A stretch of 64,000 bases of DNA from Flavobacteriales bacterium (GTDB lineage Bacteria > Bacteroidota > Bacteroidia > Flavobacteriales > UBA1820), in assembly GCA_003150615.1 (NCBI GenBank), contig QALN01000007.1, positions 1 to 64,000 of the forward strand. The letters are read 5' to 3'. The stretch's first letter is position 1, and each line of letters begins with the position of its first letter. Shown piece by piece: positions 43,802 to 53,246 of this stretch. Both the position numbers and the translations under genes were made by a program. Under the pieces are notes generated by a model. The model was not told where the DNA came from. It was given only the letters and a program-made list of their open reading frames with translations, and did not search any database.

Positions 43802-45670
43802 TCAAAGCATGTATTCGATGCATACTATCTTACCGTCCATCGTGGATGCTATCACCTTGTCCCTGCCAATCGGAACGATGTGGTTTATCACCGTATTAGA
43901 CAGTTTTTTAGCCCAGATGACACGGCTGCCGTCAGGAGAAACGGCATAAACCTTGCCTATGCTCGAAGGTACGAGTATAGCGTCATCCGAACTTTCTATC
44001 GGGCCGGGTGCCAGGTCCATATCCTGGTCGTTAGGCAATTTGCATCGCCATACTATGCGGCACGTATCGGCAGCCGTATCCACGCCTATCAGTTCGTTGG
44101 TCAGCATCGTCTTTACGTAAAGCGTGCGTCCGTCGGCGGATATTCCCTGACTCTCGCGGCCGTTCGTCTCCTTGCTCATCCATATTTCGCGGCCCGTTTC
44201 CTTGTCGAGGGCCCGCGTGGCGCGTTCCGGAGTGGTAATGAAAATGCGTCCGGAGCCTATCACCGGGAAATTGGCAGCCGCCGAAAGCATACGCGAACCG
44301 CCGTTGTTCCATTTCCATACCAACGAACCGTCGCGGCGGGAAAGGGCGTAAAATTCGTTGCCCCACGAGCCTATATACACTTTGTCCTTGTCGGCTACTG
44401 CGCGTGCCTCGATAAATCCTTTCACTCCGTCGAACACCCAGCGCGTTTTACCGGTCTTGAGATCTATCGCATAGAATTTGCCGCACGAAGAACCGATATA
44501 CACGTCGCCGTCCACGACCAACGGACAGGCCACGATACCTTTTTCAGTCTTGTATTCCCATATTTTCTTTCCGTTCTTGGCATTAAGGCAATATACCGAG
44601 CCGTCAGTGGAAGCGCAGACCACACGGCCGTCCTTGTAATAAGGAAAAGAATATATGCGCCCGCCGGTAGCGAACTGCCAGATGTCGGCTCCGTCGGCGG
44701 CCGATATTGCCTTTATAACACCGGAAGCCGTAGCGTAGAAAATACGTTTGCCGTCGAAAGCGAATCCGGAACCTATGTCGCTGTTATCCTGTTTTTCCCA
44801 TACGACTTTGGCGTTAGGATATTTGTCGTTGAGCGAATAGTCGGGACGCGACTGCGGCGCGTTACGGTCGAGATCGGCCAATGTGAACGAACACCACGGC
44901 TCGGCGGCTGTTTCACCTCCTGCCTGACGGTTGTATATCTTTATCTCTCGTGTGGAGGGCACTATTTTCACTATATTGTACCCGGCACCGCCGAATTTTG
45001 GAGTGTGCGCCAGCGTGGAACGGCCTATAACGGCAGGCACGCCGTCGTACGTGCGGTAGTTGTTGGTATGCCAGTGTCCGCCCATGGTAAGCACGAGGTT
45101 GCCGCGCTTGAGGATGTCGTACACCTGATCCCAATTGGATAGGCTCTTTTCCACCGGATTGTGGTTGACGTATATCACAGGTTTGTCAGCAGGAGTGGCT
45201 TTTATCAGCGAATCGAGCCATACCATGCTCTCGCGCGGAACCTGTGCCATACCCATGCGCATGTTAGGTCCGGAACCTGTGCCGCAGAACAGTATACCGC
45301 CTTTCTCGAATGCGAAATCCGAACCGCCGAATACTTTGTTGAACGTGTTGCACCCGCTTTCGCTCCATTTGGCATCGTGGTTGCCGGGAACTATGTAGTA
45401 AGGTTTGCTCAAGCGGTCCATTACGTTTTTGGCCGTTTCTATTTCAGAATCCGCGCCGAACTCCGTCACGTCGCCGGCGTGGATTACGAATTGTATCTCA
45501 GGCCGTGTGTTCATATCGGCAATACATTTTTCGAGGTCGGCCTGTCCGCTGCCCGAACCTATGTGCGTATCCGAGATATAGGCGAAAATGATAGTGTCAT
45601 TTTTACTTTGTGCGGCACAAAACAAAACGCTGAACAACAGCATCAGCGATACCGGTAATATACGTTTCAT
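43802..45670 (-). CDS. Secreted calcineurin-like phosphoesterase fused to PQQ-type propeller, copy 2
   Basis: A 622-residue paralogue of the next gene with the same architecture: signal peptide (ending near LFCAAQ), phosphoesterase motifs ISDTHIG, AGDVTEFG, PGNHDAKWSESG, VNHNPV and GGHWHTN, then a propeller with blades such as AADGADIWQF, AKNGKKIWEYK, LKTGKTRWVFDG and DKETGREIW. The shared WSESGC.TFNKV.GGS stretch after the GNHD motif is unusual and may shape the substrate pocket. It is the first gene of the pair and has a strong promoter (minus strand 45731-45700). The divergent gene is a Nudix-like regulator, likely to control this operon. Confidence 0.88.
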   Translation of the reverse strand: MKRILPVSLMLLFSVLFCAAQSKNDTIIFAYISDTHIGSGSGQADLEKCIADMNTRPEIQFVIHAGDVTEFGADSEIETAKNVMDRLSKPYYIVPGNHDAKWSESGCNTFNKVFGGSDFAFEKGGILFCGTGSGPNMRMGMAQVPRESMVWLDSLIKATPADKPVIYVNHNPVEKSLSNWDQVYDILKRGNLVLTMGGHWHTNNYRTYDGVPAVIGRSTLAHTPKFGGAGYNIVKIVPSTREIKIYNRQAGGETAAEPWCSFTLADLDRNAPQSRPDYSLNDKYPNAKVVWEKQDNSDIGSGFAFDGKRIFYATASGVIKAISAADGADIWQFATGGRIYSFPYYKDGRVVCASTDGSVYCLNAKNGKKIWEYKTEKGIVACPLVVDGDVYIGSSCGKFYAIDLKTGKTRWVFDGVKGFIEARAVADKDKVYIGSWGNEFYALSRRDGSLVWKWNNGGSRMLSAAANFPVIGSGRIFITTPERATRALDKETGREIWMSKETNGRESQGISADGRTLYVKTMLTNELIGVDTAADTCRIVWRCKLPNDQDMDLAPGPIESSDDAILVPSSIGKVYAVSPDGSRVIWAKKLSNTVINHIVPIGRDKVIASTMDGKIVCIEYML

Positions 45671-45699
45671 AATATTTGTTTATGTTGATTTTTCCATGC

Positions 45700-45731
45700 C
45701 AAATATAGTACAAGATGGGGGATAACGCAAA
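45700..45731 (-). promoter_or_regulatory. Promoter of the phosphoesterase-propeller operon
   Basis: Read on the minus strand: TTTG (45731-45728), 20-base spacer, TATATTTG (45707-45700). Near-ideal consensus, 30 bases before the start. Confidence 0.8.
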
Positions 45732-45746
45732 CCCGCTCCGCCCATG

Positions 45747-45803
45747 ACGGGCATATCGGGCATTACCCGTGCATAAGGGTAAATATAGTGTCTTAAGTAC
45801 AAT
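45747..45803. promoter_or_regulatory. Candidate operator region with nested repeats
   Basis: Just upstream of the operon promoter and about 40-80 bases before the regulator promoter lie: an inverted repeat TTACCC (45763-45768)/GGGTAA (45777-45782); a direct repeat GGGCAT (45749-45754 and 45758-45763); and AAATATAGT present at 45702-45710 and again at 45782-45790. Such a cluster between divergent genes is where a local regulator would bind. Binding itself is inference. Confidence 0.45.
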
Positions 45804-45842
45804 ATTTTTTATGTGTTTCTTTATTGTTTTGTGAATAATACA

Positions 45843-45850
45843 TACATTTG
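45843..45850 (+). promoter_or_regulatory. -7 box of the Nudix-like regulator gene
   Basis: TACATTTG, 33 bases before the ATG at 45884. It overlaps a TTG at 45848 that opens the longest frame, favouring the ATG. The -33 match is poor (TTTC at 45817-45820). Confidence 0.55.
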
Positions 45851-45883
45851 TCGTTCCTTTACAATGCAATACCTACACCTACG

Positions 45884-46585
45884 ATGACAAGAGAAGACAT
45901 GAAGGAGTACTTCAATGTGGCGATATCCACCTCCATGGTAATATTCGCATTCGACGGCGAAAAACTCCGGATACTCATACAAAAACGCGCTGAAGAACCG
46001 TTCAAGGGAGCATGGCAGTTGCCGACCCGGTACGTGCTGCCCAACGAAAGCCTCGAACTGAACTCCAAAATCCTGCTCGAGGAAACGATACCGATGACCA
46101 ACACCATCGACTCGTACAGCGAACAACTCAACGCTTTCGGCAAAGTATACCGCAACCCGCTGGGCCGCGTGATAAACGTCGGTTTTTACTGCATAGTAAA
46201 AATGACCGAAGAAGACCGCCTTCTTGCCGAACAGAAAGGAATGAAATGGGCCGCTTATTCGGAAATACCGGATCTGGCTTTCGACCACAACGAAATAATA
46301 GATTACGCCAAGGAACGCCTCAAACGCCGCTTCAAACGCCGTCCCGTAGGCTTTTCCCTGTTGCCGAAAGAGTTCACGCTCACCCAGCTCCAGATACTTT
46401 ACGAAAACGCGCTCAACAAAAAGTTCGACAAGCGCAATTTCCGCAAGAAAGTATTCAATTCGGCACTGCTCATAGACCTGGACAAAACGATAGAAACGTC
46501 ATACGGAAAAGTGTCCAAGCTCTACAAATTCGACGAAGACAAATACGAGAAAATGTCGCTCAAAGGATACGATTTCCTTTTCTGA
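45884..46585 (+). CDS. NrtR/AraR-like Nudix-domain transcriptional regulator
   Basis: A 233-residue protein with an N-terminal Nudix fold (about 9-140) and a C-terminal winged helix (about 150-233; LLPKEFTLTQLQILYENAL and NFRKKVFNSALLID), the layout of NrtR and of the arabinose regulator AraR of Bacteroides thetaiotaomicron. The Nudix box is degraded: both glycines are lost, the Arg-Glu pair reads KI/IL, and one residue is missing, leaving only E66-E67. Hydrolysis is therefore unlikely and ligand-sensing likely. It is divergent from the phosphoesterase-propeller operon, its most probable target. The ligand, perhaps a sugar or nucleotide-sugar, is unknown. Confidence 0.85.
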   Translation: MTREDMKEYFNVAISTSMVIFAFDGEKLRILIQKRAEEPFKGAWQLPTRYVLPNESLELNSKILLEETIPMTNTIDSYSEQLNAFGKVYRNPLGRVINVGFYCIVKMTEEDRLLAEQKGMKWAAYSEIPDLAFDHNEIIDYAKERLKRRFKRRPVGFSLLPKEFTLTQLQILYENALNKKFDKRNFRKKVFNSALLIDLDKTIETSYGKVSKLYKFDEDKYEKMSLKGYDFLF

Positions 46586-46612
46586 CGAATTTTTTCTACA
46601 AAGTGAATGTAT

Positions 46613-46647
46613 AAAAATACCGTGTCCGGAAATGGCACGGTATTTTT
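46613..46647 (+). terminator. Bidirectional terminator
   Basis: Stem AAAAATACCGTG/CACGGTATTTTT with an 11-base loop and a continuing T-run, between the convergent regulator and rsmE genes. The rest of 46648-46823 shows nothing I can call. Confidence 0.9.
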
Positions 46648-46823
46648 TTAGGGACTTAATTATTCTTAACCTGACTGTTTGTAATTACAAAACCGGCAGC
46701 CATAGACCGCCCGATGTTTATTTCTGTCAGCGAGGTCACAGACCAATTTGATATTCAACACAAACCGATTGTTCCTGTTCAACCGGGACCACCCGGCCGC
46801 ACGGAACAGGGAGAAAAAAAACA

Positions 46824-47534
46824 TCACATATTTACCGTACAAGCCATAGCCACTGCGAAAAGCGCGGCTGTCTCCGTCCGCAAACGGCTGGTCCCCAATG
46901 TCACGGGGACAAAACCGCAGTCCACCGCAGCACGTACTTCTTCCGGGGAAAAATCCCCTTCAGGGCCTATCAGTATGCACACATCATCGCCAGGACATAG
47001 CCCGTCCTTAAGCGAAAGGCGCCGGCCTTCAGGCATACAATGGGCAATGAATTTTTTACCGGCAGAAATACCTTTCAGAAAAGTTTTGAAACCTTCCGCC
47101 TCGTTAAGCACCGGAAAAGAATATTTCAACGATTGTTTGGCGGCCGACAATACGACCTTCGAGCCGCGGGCATGGTTGAACACACGGCGCTCGCTCCTGG
47201 CGCATATCAGAGGCGTTATCTCATCCACGCCTATCTCGGTAGCTTTTTCGAGGAACCACTCCATACGGTCGTTCACCTTTGTCGGAGCCACCGCCACATG
47301 TATCCTGTATCCACGCTTCTGGGTATCTTCCAGCGCATCTTCGATCCTTACCGAACACCCCGAAGGCGAAGGGTCGCTCAACGTACCGCGCACCCCCAGG
47401 CCACGTCCGTTAGTCACGAACATTTCATCCCCGGCCTGCATACGGAGCACTTTTACCGCATGATGGCTTTCTTCCCTGGACAATATGGCAAAAGCATCGC
47501 CTTCGTTCAAATCAGGAGCATAAAAAAGCTGCAT
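46824..47534 (-). CDS. rsmE: 16S rRNA m3U1498 methyltransferase
   Basis: RsmE methylates U1498 of 16S rRNA using S-adenosylmethionine. The 236-residue SPOUT protein has an N-terminal PUA-like domain (SREESHHAVKVLRMQAGD, about residues 19-36) and a knotted C-terminal domain with EWFLEKATEIGVDEI (about 91-105), SERRVF, LIGPEGDFSPEE (about 187-198) and LGTSRLRTETAA (about 214-225). All are strongly diagnostic. It follows tsaD by 24 bases and is probably co-transcribed with it. Confidence 0.95.
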   Translation of the reverse strand: MQLFYAPDLNEGDAFAILSREESHHAVKVLRMQAGDEMFVTNGRGLGVRGTLSDPSPSGCSVRIEDALEDTQKRGYRIHVAVAPTKVNDRMEWFLEKATEIGVDEITPLICARSERRVFNHARGSKVVLSAAKQSLKYSFPVLNEAEGFKTFLKGISAGKKFIAHCMPEGRRLSLKDGLCPGDDVCILIGPEGDFSPEEVRAAVDCGFVPVTLGTSRLRTETAALFAVAMACTVNM

Positions 47535-47558
47535 ATATCGATACCGTTTTTTTTATTC

Positions 47559-48587
47559 TTAAAGCGAGTAACGTGCGGACGCCGCTGCCGATTCGTCCGT
47601 AAAATCACCTTTGAGGTATTTGAAATAACCAGTCACGGCTATCATTGCCGCATTGTCGGTGGTAAATTTCAGTTGCGGCAGATGCAGACGGAGATCGTGT
47701 TTCGATGCAGCTTCCGCCAACGCTTCCCTGAGCCCGGAATTGGCAGAAACACCCCCGGCTATGGCCACTTCGCGGATGCCTGTCTGGCGCACTGCCTTGA
47801 GTAGTTTTTTGACAAGTATGTCTATTATCGTGTACTGCACGCTGGCGCATATATCGGGCAGGTTCTTTTCCGTAAAGTCCGCATTTTCCCGGCATTTTCT
47901 CTCCAAGAAATACATCACGCTGGTTTTAAGCCCCGAAAAACTGAAGTCCAGCCCCGGCACGTTAGGACGCGGGAACGAAAAAGCATCCGCACGCCCCTGC
48001 TTGGCCAGACGGTCTATGTGCGGACCTGCTGGATAAGGCAGCGACATGACCTTGCCTATCTTGTCGAAAGCCTCGCCGGCTGCGTCGTCTATCGTTTCTC
48101 CCAGCACCTGCATGGAAAAATAATCGTCAACCCGGACTATCTGCGTATGCCCGCCGCTGACGGTAAGGCACAAAAAAGGGAACGATGGTACCGGCGCCCC
48201 GTCGCCCGAATCCACAAAATTGGCCAGTATATGCCCCTGCATGTGGTTTACTTCGATAAGCGGTACGCCCAGGGCCAGCGCCATACTCTTGGCAAAAGAC
48301 GTACCCACCAAAAGCGAGCCCATAAGCCCCGGTCCGCGGGTAAAAGATATTGCGGTAATGTCTTCTTTGCGTATATTTGCCTGTACGATCGCAGCGTCCA
48401 CCACCGGCACTATATTCTGCTGGTGGGCACGGGATGCCAGTTCCGGCACTACGCCGCCCCAGAGTTCATGCACCTTTTGCGAAGCTATCACGCTCGACAA
48501 AAGACGCGTACCACGGACGAGCGCCGCCGAGGTATCGTCGCAGGAGGATTCTATTCCGAGTATTACCGGGTCTTTCTGTATTGCCAT
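47559..48587 (-). CDS. tsaD: tRNA threonylcarbamoyladenosine transferase TsaD
   Basis: TsaD is the catalytic subunit that transfers the threonylcarbamoyl group to A37 of ANN-decoding tRNAs. It is a 342-residue ASKHA-fold protein with ILGIESSCDDTS at the start, iron-binding H115 and H119 in NHMQGH, VSGGHTQ near 143, IGKVMSLPYP(A)GP near 180 and AGGVSANS near 280. TsaB, TsaC and TsaE are not in the window. The minus-strand -7 box at 48599-48592 ends only 4 bases before the start, implying a very short or absent 5' leader. It is divergent from the TamB-like gene, a common Bacteroidota arrangement. Confidence 0.96.
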   Translation of the reverse strand: MAIQKDPVILGIESSCDDTSAALVRGTRLLSSVIASQKVHELWGGVVPELASRAHQQNIVPVVDAAIVQANIRKEDITAISFTRGPGLMGSLLVGTSFAKSMALALGVPLIEVNHMQGHILANFVDSGDGAPVPSFPFLCLTVSGGHTQIVRVDDYFSMQVLGETIDDAAGEAFDKIGKVMSLPYPAGPHIDRLAKQGRADAFSFPRPNVPGLDFSFSGLKTSVMYFLERKCRENADFTEKNLPDICASVQYTIIDILVKKLLKAVRQTGIREVAIAGGVSANSGLREALAEAASKHDLRLHLPQLKFTTDNAAMIAVTGYFKYLKGDFTDESAAASARYSL

Positions 48588-48591
48588 AAGG

Positions 48592-48599
48592 CAAAATTA
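48592..48599 (-). promoter_or_regulatory. -7 box immediately upstream of tsaD
   Basis: Minus-strand TAATTTTG followed by C, four bases before the tsaD ATG. If used, transcription would start at or next to the start codon. Confidence 0.5.
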
Positions 48600-48620
48600 C
48601 GAATAATAAAGATACTTTAA

Positions 48621-51600
48621 ATGAAGAAAATCGTCCGCGCCATAGTGGTTTTCCTGGTGAGCATGCTGCTTCTGTCGGGAATCGTGAGCGGACTTGCGCT
48701 CCTGCCCCCGGTGCAAAGCTATCTGGGGCGCAAAGTCGCAGCCATAGTATCGGAAAACATCCCCCAAGACATATCCATCGACAGCATACGCATAACCCCG
48801 TCCGGTTCCGTTGACCTGACGGGCATAAAACTCGAAGACCACCACCGCGACACCATGATATACATACCGCGCATATCGGCGCGGCTGAGCTTCTGGGGCC
48901 TTTTGAGCGGACAACTTCGCATATCGCGCGCCGAAATAAAGGACCCGCTGGTGAACATCGTCAAATACAATGGCGAAGGACGCGACAACCTGTCGCTGTT
49001 CATCTCAAATTTTTCCCGCCGCAGGGACGACAAAGCCGGCAAAAAGGAACTACGCCTCTTCGCGTTGCAGACCGGACTGCACGGAGGAAAAGCCTCGTAC
49101 CGTGACCTCAACAAACCGGACAGCTCGCTAAGATACTCCCTGGAACACATAAAAATAAAAGCGTCACGCATATCGGTAGTCAAAAACGACATACACTTCG
49201 ATATAGATTCCCTGGCGATGGATTCGTCGCTGGGTACGGACATAAAAAACATATCGGGTTTGTTCCGTTTTTGCCCTAAAGGCATCATAGCCGACCGTAT
49301 AAACATAACCACCGGGCGTTCGCGTCTGGAGTTCAGTGCGGCGGCATATTTCAGGGACACCACCGACAGCACTCTTACTCTTGCCGAAAAGCTGAAAGCT
49401 TCGGAAATGAGCCTTTCGGTGGAACCCTCGCTGGTAAACCCCGAAGATGCGGCATTCATTTATCCCAAAGCCGCGGGCCTGCCCCCCGTAAACCTCTCGG
49501 CACGTATGAGCGCGGCCGAAGGAACTCTCGACATAACGGGATTCAAAGTGCGTTGCGAAGGCGTGTTTTCCGCAGATGCGGCAGGACGCATTTCATCGCC
49601 CTCAGGCTCGAAAAACCTCAAGGACGCCCAAGGCAAATTAATACTTAAAAACATCCGCGCCGTACCGGAAAAACTGATACGCTATGCCGCCCATGCCGGA
49701 ATAAAAACAAACGGAAATACCATACGACGTATGGAAAAAGCCGCCACGGTGACCGGTAGCGGACTGGTAACACTGGAAAAAGGCAACATCTTCTCCATAG
49801 CCTCGCTCAGAAGCGACGACGGACAGATATTCGTAAACGCCACTGCCGACGACATCTTCAGCCGGCGTGAAATATCCTATAAAGCGAAGATAAGCCTGGT
49901 CGGCGTCAACCTAGGCCTTCTGACCGGCTCGAAGGACCTGGGCCGAGTCACTTTATTTTCCTCCATATCCGGAGATGGTCTCTCGCCTAAAACCGCACGC
50001 GCCCATTTAAACACCTCGGCACACCTTTTCGAATTCAAAGGCTATCCGTACACCGATATAAACATAACATCGGCGTTATCCGGCGGCAAACTGGAATCCG
50101 AAATCTCGGTATCGGACCCTAACCTCGAAGCCAAAATAAACGCTTCGCTGGCCCATACCGACACAAAAGCCTATCACGCCACGCTCGACATGTACCTCGA
50201 CAAAAGCAACCTCCACGCACTGGGATTGGTACGCGATTCGGTGGTAAACCTGCGCGGAACGATACAGGCAGACCTGACAGGCACCGGCATAAACGACGCT
50301 GAAGGCACGCTCAGCTTTACGGAGATGAGCTACAATTATTACTTCATAAACAGGATACTGATCGAGTCCGAAAAGATAGACAGTACCCGCCGACGCCTTT
50401 CCATAGAATCCGACGAATTGTTCAACGGCTACATAGAAGGGAACTACCTGCTCTCTGAAGTCCCCGCTACGATACTCAACGGCATAATGGGCGGCTTCAA
50501 AACATACGAAAAGAAAAAAACAACGCCCGGACAACAGTACGTTTTCGAGTTGGATCTGTCGGCCCCCGACGTGAGGATAATCAACACACCTCTGGTATTC
50601 TACGGCATCGCCCATATGGACGGGCGCGTGGACAGCTCCAAAGAGGGAATGGTATTCAATCTGCTGGCCCAGAGGATAAACTATTCCAACATACTGGTGG
50701 ACACGCTCACCCTGCGCTTGGATTCATACGACAGGGACATGCTCAGCATAAAAGCCGAGAAATTCATCAACCCCGTTTACAGCATAGAAAAACTGGACCT
50801 TTCGGCCGGCCGTACAGACGACAGCCTGGCCATAAGGAGCGATTTCTACAAATGGAACAGTGCAGACAGCATAGCTTTCCATATAAACGCATATCAAAAG
50901 GACACCCCCGACGGCAACGTTACGATAGGTTTTCTTCCCTCTACTATAAACCTCGAAAACATAAGCTGGAAACTGGGCGGACAATCACCGGATAAAAACC
51001 GAATCTTGTGGGATGTGGACAACGGACGGTTGCGCATAGACTCCCTTTCGCTCACCTCCGGCAATGCATCGATAACCGCAGCCGGATATTATTCAAGTCC
51101 CGAAGTAATGGACATGAGGCTGACAGCAAAATCCATAGATCTGTCCCGCTCAGTATTGATAAGGGGCAAACACCCTTTACAAGGCATACTCAACGGTTAT
51201 TTCCGGCTGTATAAAAAAGCCGATGACAAAACCGTTGTCCCCGGAGTAACGCTTACAATAAACGGGCTGGCCATAGACAAAGACAAAATAGGCGATGTCA
51301 TAGTGGCGGTCAATGCCGACCTTGCCAACCGTTATGTGAAAACATTCGCATCGCTAAAGCGCAACGGACGCACTTCGCTTTTCCTTTCCGGGGGACTTAA
51401 CATCGTGGGACGCCAACTCGAACCCGACATGACGCTCAAACTGGACAGCCTGGATCTGTCTCCCGTACATTACCTGCTTCCGTCCGTATTCAACATTTCG
51501 TCAGGATATGCCTCGTCGGACATACACGTGGGCGGGCTTATCAGCAAACCGGATATCAACGGCTACATCCGTCTTGACGACACGCACCTTGGCATAAACT

Positions 51601-53210
51601 TCACGAATGTCGAATACGAAATACCGGATTCCACCATCGTGCCCATACGCAACAGTTTCTTCCATTTCGACAAAATAAGGATAAAAGACGTGCTGTACTC
51701 TACATACGGCACACTGGACGGACGGATATACCACGACAATTTCAAACCCTGGTTTCTCGATCTGGACGTCGGCACGGACAACACACTGGTACTTAACACC
51801 ACTGCCGACAACAACGAAAAATTTTACGGTCGCGTATTCGCTACCGGTTCGCTGGATCTATACGGCCCCACATATTCGCTCAAATACGACATTAAGGCGC
51901 GTACGGAACGCAACACCCTGTTCGCCATAGACGTGGGCAGCACATCGGACTTCAAGGCTTCGGACCAGATAATATTCGTACCGCCAAAGACCTCGCACAC
52001 GGATTCGCTGCTTCTTAACCTGAAAAAGATAGCGGCAAAAAAAGAATCCACATCGGAAATGGACATCGCCATAGAAGCCACCCCCGATGCTCAGCTGGAT
52101 ATATATCTGGACAAAGCCTCCGGACATATGGTGCAGGGGCGCGGCTCCGGAAAGATGCTCATGCACCTGACGCCCCGCGGCACGTTCACACTGGACGGAA
52201 GTTACGAACTATCGAGCGGAAACTACATGTTCGTTTACCGCGAACTGATAAAACGCACGTTCACACTGGTTCCAGGAGGGAAAATAACCTTCGACGGAGA
52301 TCCGGCAAACCCCATGATAGATTTTTCGGCCGTTTACAAAACCACCACCAAACCGTCCTCGTACCTTTCTACGGTAAACGAAAATGCGCGCGAGGAGGTC
52401 GAAATGACCATAACGTTGACCAACAACCTGTCCAACCCTGTGTACAATTTCGACATCACGATGCCCAAAGCCCCTGAAAACGTGCGCGAGGAACTTGCAT
52501 ACCGTCTTTCGGACCAGGAGCAACTGAACCAGCAGTTCATATCGCTTATGGCCTTCAATGCGTTCACGAACACGGGCGGGGAAGGCGAAAACCAGAACGC
52601 AGTGGCCACAGGCGTAGCCGGACTTACCGCAGGTATGCTCTCATCGCAGTTCTCCAACATCATACAGCGTTTTGTCAGCGGCGTGGACATAAACGTCAAT
52701 CTGAACACCTCGACCAACAAAGCCCTCGGAACTACCGAGAGCACCGACCTGGAAGTTGGCATATCTACAAAACTGTTCAACGACCGCGTGACTGTCAACG
52801 GCGTGGTGGGAGTACCGACAGGGACCACACAGTCCAACCTTGTGGGCGACGTGGAAATAGAATACAGCATAAGCCGTGACGGGCGCTTCCGCGGCGTATT
52901 CGTAAACCGCCGCCAGGAAGACTACATGAACAACCAACAGGGATACATACAGAGTCTTGGCGTATCGTACAGGCAGGAATTCAACAACTTCCGGGAACTG
53001 GGCCGCCTGATAGCCCAGACTTTCCGCCGTAAGACAAAAGAAAACGGAAAAGAAAGCGGCAACCCCGGCAAGAACAAGGACAAAAACAAAGATAAAAACA
53101 CAAAAAACGGCAGCGACGCAAAAAACATACCCGAAACAAAAACCGTACCGCCTGCACAAAAAGACACTGTAACGCGCGACTCTTCCCGTGCCCGCATAAC
53201 TTTCAAATAA
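48621..53210 (+). CDS. tamB: TamB-like translocation/assembly module protein
   Basis: A very large (1529 aa) AsmA/TamB-type protein. One N-terminal membrane anchor (IVVFLVSMLLLSGIVSGLAL, about residues 8-27) is followed by a long run of amphipathic beta strands expected to form a periplasm-spanning groove, and a C-terminal DUF490 domain (about 1130-1480; ELSSGNYMFVYRELIKRTF). Such proteins carry phospholipids to, or help assemble, the outer membrane. The last 60 or so residues are a Lys/Asn/Asp-rich tail. No TamA-like gene follows; the next gene is the N-terminal half of LysO 36 bases on. It is divergent from tsaD. Confidence 0.9.
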   Translation: MKKIVRAIVVFLVSMLLLSGIVSGLALLPPVQSYLGRKVAAIVSENIPQDISIDSIRITPSGSVDLTGIKLEDHHRDTMIYIPRISARLSFWGLLSGQLRISRAEIKDPLVNIVKYNGEGRDNLSLFISNFSRRRDDKAGKKELRLFALQTGLHGGKASYRDLNKPDSSLRYSLEHIKIKASRISVVKNDIHFDIDSLAMDSSLGTDIKNISGLFRFCPKGIIADRINITTGRSRLEFSAAAYFRDTTDSTLTLAEKLKASEMSLSVEPSLVNPEDAAFIYPKAAGLPPVNLSARMSAAEGTLDITGFKVRCEGVFSADAAGRISSPSGSKNLKDAQGKLILKNIRAVPEKLIRYAAHAGIKTNGNTIRRMEKAATVTGSGLVTLEKGNIFSIASLRSDDGQIFVNATADDIFSRREISYKAKISLVGVNLGLLTGSKDLGRVTLFSSISGDGLSPKTARAHLNTSAHLFEFKGYPYTDINITSALSGGKLESEISVSDPNLEAKINASLAHTDTKAYHATLDMYLDKSNLHALGLVRDSVVNLRGTIQADLTGTGINDAEGTLSFTEMSYNYYFINRILIESEKIDSTRRRLSIESDELFNGYIEGNYLLSEVPATILNGIMGGFKTYEKKKTTPGQQYVFELDLSAPDVRIINTPLVFYGIAHMDGRVDSSKEGMVFNLLAQRINYSNILVDTLTLRLDSYDRDMLSIKAEKFINPVYSIEKLDLSAGRTDDSLAIRSDFYKWNSADSIAFHINAYQKDTPDGNVTIGFLPSTINLENISWKLGGQSPDKNRILWDVDNGRLRIDSLSLTSGNASITAAGYYSSPEVMDMRLTAKSIDLSRSVLIRGKHPLQGILNGYFRLYKKADDKTVVPGVTLTINGLAIDKDKIGDVIVAVNADLANRYVKTFASLKRNGRTSLFLSGGLNIVGRQLEPDMTLKLDSLDLSPVHYLLPSVFNISSGYASSDIHVGGLISKPDINGYIRLDDTHLGINFTNVEYEIPDSTIVPIRNSFFHFDKIRIKDVLYSTYGTLDGRIYHDNFKPWFLDLDVGTDNTLVLNTTADNNEKFYGRVFATGSLDLYGPTYSLKYDIKARTERNTLFAIDVGSTSDFKASDQIIFVPPKTSHTDSLLLNLKKIAAKKESTSEMDIAIEATPDAQLDIYLDKASGHMVQGRGSGKMLMHLTPRGTFTLDGSYELSSGNYMFVYRELIKRTFTLVPGGKITFDGDPANPMIDFSAVYKTTTKPSSYLSTVNENAREEVEMTITLTNNLSNPVYNFDITMPKAPENVREELAYRLSDQEQLNQQFISLMAFNAFTNTGGEGENQNAVATGVAGLTAGMLSSQFSNIIQRFVSGVDINVNLNTSTNKALGTTESTDLEVGISTKLFNDRVTVNGVVGVPTGTTQSNLVGDVEIEYSISRDGRFRGVFVNRRQEDYMNNQQGYIQSLGVSYRQEFNNFRELGRLIAQTFRRKTKENGKESGNPGKNKDKNKDKNTKNGSDAKNIPETKTVPPAQKDTVTRDSSRARITFK

Positions 53211-53246
53211 AAACGAAGTAAGCCCGGAGGCAACAAGCATACACAC

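Noticed and set aside
46714..47463. 249-residue plus-strand frame over rsmE
   Set aside because: Antisense to rsmE, which has complete SPOUT motifs; the frame begins in a featureless intergenic stretch with no promoter box.
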